From assembly GCA_017633935.1 (NCBI GenBank), contig JAGBOJ010000021.1, positions 1-38,933 on the forward strand: 38,933 nt of DNA, read 5' to 3'. The notes under the pieces were generated by a model. It saw nothing but the letters and a program-made list of their open reading frames with translations. It was not told where the DNA came from and did not search any database. Each line of letters begins with the position of its first letter. Positions within the stretch are counted from its first letter, which is position 1. The stretch is from Lachnospiraceae bacterium (GTDB lineage: Bacteria; Bacillota; Clostridia; Lachnospirales; Lachnospiraceae). Positions 36,851-38,933 of this stretch are shown piece after piece. Made by a program: the position numbers and the translations under genes.

Positions 36851-37670
36851 GAAAAACAGATCGATGGTACAAAGAAGGCTGATACCCAGCTACATATTTC
36901 TGATAATAGTTTCATTCATATCGGTATTCCCGCTCTACTGGATGATGACTGCCGCCACAAATACCACGGTGGATGTGGCAAGAGGAAAGATCATATTCGG
37001 AAGCCATCTTGCGGAAAATATGTCAAAGCTCCTTGCCGGTCAGAACCTTTGGGGGTCTATGGGAAATTCCTTCCTGTATTCCCTGGCGCAGACACTGGTT
37101 GCCATATTTGTCTGCTCACTGGCAGGCTACGGCTTCGAGCTTTATCATGACAATGCAAAGGACAGGCTCTTTGCCATATTGCTCCTTGCCATGATGGTTC
37201 CCGGAGTGGCAACGATGATACCTCTTTTTAAGATGATGTCGAAAATGGGCTTTTTGAACACTGTCTGGGGCTTTATGCTTCCGGCGATCTCCACTCCGTT
37301 TCTTATAATGATGTTCAGACAGAATTCGAGGAGCTTCCCAGTGGATATAATGGAGGCGGCAAGAATCGACGGACTTTCGGAATTCGGTATCTACTGGAGG
37401 ATGTATATGCCGGTTATGAAGGCTACCTATGCAGCAGCCGGTGTTATCACTTTTATGAACGCATGGAATGCTTATCTCTGGCCGAGGGTAGTCATGACGG
37501 ACCCGAAGGCTCAGACAATGCCGATGCTCATTGCCAATCTGGCAGCGGGCTACAGTGTGGATTACGGAGTGCTGATGCTCGGAGTTCTTTTCTGCTCGAT
37601 ACCCACAATGATAGTATTCTTCGTACTGCAGAAGCAGTTCGCGGAAGGTATCACGGGATCGGTAAAATAA
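36843..37670 (+). CDS. Sugar ABC transporter permease, MalG type
   Basis: About 275 residues. N-terminal helix YIFLIIVSFISVFPLYWMM, the periplasmic part, and an EAA motif EAARIDGLSEFGIYWRMYMP near residue 185. GTG 36843 is preferred: AGGTGA (36832-36837) is five bases upstream; GTG 36834 overlaps that site. The start overlaps the upstream permease stop by 8 bp. It is the last gene of the uptake operon; a weak GATC/GATC stem followed by TTTTT lies at 37687-37708. Confidence 0.92.
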   Translation: MTKKNRSMVQRRLIPSYIFLIIVSFISVFPLYWMMTAATNTTVDVARGKIIFGSHLAENMSKLLAGQNLWGSMGNSFLYSLAQTLVAIFVCSLAGYGFELYHDNAKDRLFAILLLAMMVPGVATMIPLFKMMSKMGFLNTVWGFMLPAISTPFLIMMFRQNSRSFPVDIMEAARIDGLSEFGIYWRMYMPVMKATYAAAGVITFMNAWNAYLWPRVVMTDPKAQTMPMLIANLAAGYSVDYGVLMLGVLFCSIPTMIVFFVLQKQFAEGITGSVK

Positions 37671-37713
37671 AAGAAGCTTAAATTTTGATCTCCTGCCCTG
37701 ATCTTTTTATACT

Positions 37714-37756
37714 GGTTAACGTTAATGAGTGCCGAAGGCACGAATTTAGGTTAACC
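37714..37756. repeat. Palindromic element in convergent intergenic region
   Basis: GGTTAAC (37714-37720) / GTTAACC (37750-37756) enclose an imperfect AT-rich section and an inner hairpin GTGCC-GAA-GGCAC (37729-37741). There is no T tract on either strand. It lies between the ends of two convergent genes, where a bidirectional structure could limit read-through. Confidence 0.45.
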
Positions 37757-37839
37757 GCATATACCGCGGAACAGTTGATAAAAACAGCAATTGATTTCGT
37801 TCGCGAGTATAATAGGATCGGGACAGGGGATTTTTTGCT

Positions 37840-38933
37840 TTATCGCATATATACGGTAAGGTGGTCGCAGGGAATCCTTTTATATTCTTCGCTTTCAAGA
37901 GACATTCCGAGGATACCGCCCCATTCGTTTTCGTTGGGTACAGGGTCGGCTTCTATATCACCGCAGGTATCATAAGATCCCACATCGGCGTCTAAGACAA
38001 AGACAGTGTCCGGCTTTCTGTCCGGATATAAAGAATAGAATTCTTCAAGCCTCTTACTGTTTATCATATTTCTCCAGGTAGAAGGTGCGGCACAGCGCAT
38101 ATCACAGGCAAGATATCCCCAGGGGAGCAGCTTGGAAAAAAGCACATATCCTTCATCCTTTGAATATTTCTTTATATCCGAAAGAACGGAGGTATAGACC
38201 TTTGAATGTTCGTCAGTGGTATAAAGTCCGGCTGCGGGACCCTCAGTGAGACAGACGGTTAATCCGGTTAAGGGGGCATCGCGGTAGACATTAATAAATC
38301 TCAATACAGCGGTATGCAGAAGGAATAAGGATATTATAAAGATCAGTACAGGCGGGATGAGCTTTTTTACGATCCCGGCAGAAGGATCATCTTCATTACA
38401 CCTTATAAAATCAAAAATGAACAATATTGATGCGACACAGGCTATACCGTGCCCGATAGAAAGCACATAAAGCTCGCCGTTTGAAGAGTAGCTGTAGGTC
38501 ATTGAAAAGATAAGGCCGCCGATAAACAGGGAAATAAAGGAAAACAGGTCTTTTCCCGCGCACATAAAAAACAGCGGTCCTGCAAAAAGGGCGAGTGCGG
38601 TATTCATATATCCGGTATGTCCGAGACTTAAGGAGCCGTACCATATAAAGAGCAGGCAGTCGGCGGCAAATATGTAAGGGGCAAGCTTTTTAAACCTGTT
38701 GGAGAGAAGTCCGAGGAAGGCGAGCACAAAGCTTAAATAAAAGACTTTTCCGTACACATCCGAGATCGAAGTGAAAAATTTCTTAAAAGGAGCGACCAGA
38801 CTGGTCTGATGTTCGTCATCGGAAAGGACATAGGGCAGGAATTCAAAGAGATTGCCGATGCTGTTGCCGCTTGCGTAAAGGTAGATCAAAAACAGTATCA
38901 GAGCGGCACCGATACCGAAGGTCGTGTAAATCA
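37840..38933 (-). CDS. Multi-spanning membrane protein (5' partial, cut at right edge)
   Basis: At least 363 residues; the frame remains open to the window edge (upstream residues IYTTFGIGAALILF form part of a membrane helix), so the TTG at 38889 is not the true start. The visible part has six to eight hydrophobic segments (for example LSFVLAFLGLLSNRF, FISLFIGGLIFSM, LIPPVLIFIISLFLLH) followed by a C-terminal extracytoplasmic domain of about 130 residues with little hydrophobicity. The layout is like the glycosyltransferase-C or O-antigen-type membrane proteins (helices then a soluble tail), but I see no decisive motif. Function unknown. Confidence 0.6.
   Translation of the reverse strand, partial: IYTTFGIGAALILFLIYLYASGNSIGNLFEFLPYVLSDDEHQTSLVAPFKKFFTSISDVYGKVFYLSFVLAFLGLLSNRFKKLAPYIFAADCLLFIWYGSLSLGHTGYMNTALALFAGPLFFMCAGKDLFSFISLFIGGLIFSMTYSYSSNGELYVLSIGHGIACVASILFIFDFIRCNEDDPSAGIVKKLIPPVLIFIISLFLLHTAVLRFINVYRDAPLTGLTVCLTEGPAAGLYTTDEHSKVYTSVLSDIKKYSKDEGYVLFSKLLPWGYLACDMRCAAPSTWRNMINSKRLEEFYSLYPDRKPDTVFVLDADVGSYDTCGDIEADPVPNENEWGGILGMSLESEEYKRIPCDHLTVYMR

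Noticed and set aside
37685..37975. 96-codon open frame after the last permease gene
   Set aside because: It runs through the palindrome and into the end of the opposite-strand gene; no ribosome site and no recognisable product.

Overview
The window reads as a chromosomal segment of an anaerobic, low-to-mid GC Bacillota, most likely Lachnospiraceae (Butyrivibrio/Pseudobutyrivibrio-like). This is inferred from gene families, not from a marker gene. The clues are a Tad/Flp pilus locus of the Flp1 + DUF5702 + DUF6382-FHA type, a TSCPD protein, YesN/YesM-type two-component genes beside sugar ABC genes, an ATP-PFK of the TIDLD variety, strong AGGAGG ribosome sites and frequent TTG/GTG starts. No rRNA, tRNA, CRISPR, prophage or transposase was seen; nearly everything is core metabolism plus a few lineage-specific genes.

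Layout. 1-6197 (+): the distal part of a Tad pilus/secretion operon (TadC-like, cut at the left edge; Flp1 pilin; DUF5702 protein; TadE-like protein with a tandem Cys/His tail; prepilin peptidase; second TadE-like protein; FHA protein). 6194-8987 (-): TSCPD protein, murG, HIT protein, flavodoxin-SCP2 fusion. 8988-9357: a structured divergent region ending in a terminator-like hairpin, then an orphan gene (9358-10281). 10401-11747: an OFA-family MFS transporter with its own promoter and terminator. 11847-17780: an F1Fo ATP synthase operon, a-c-b-alpha-gamma-beta-epsilon. 17785-18489 (-): a hemolysin III/PAQR membrane protein. 18769-19437: a small alarmone synthetase. 19865-20428: an orphan coiled-coil membrane protein. 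20481-27627: murA, metK, an HD-GYP protein, dnaE. 27683-27806: a cloverleaf-shaped palindromic element. 27863-29583: pfkA and a TrmH-type RNA methyltransferase. 29593-37670: a sugar-uptake locus (AraC-type response regulator, YesM-like kinase, two paralogous binding lipoproteins, two permeases, no ATPase). 37840-38933 (-): a membrane protein cut by the right edge.

Most interesting point: the ATP synthase operon has no separate delta (atpH) gene. Instead the alpha subunit carries about 92 extra N-terminal residues that look like the C-terminal domain of delta/OSCP, followed by a complete alpha. F1 has three alpha subunits and normally one delta, so this implies an unusual peripheral-stalk design. 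Other points worth checking are the 124-bp cloverleaf between dnaE and pfkA, the terminator-like hairpin just ahead of the orphan gene at 9358, a TadE-like pseudopilin with a duplicated Cys/His motif, a TadC-like protein with an Ig-like insertion, and a sensor operon that carries its own binding-protein paralog.
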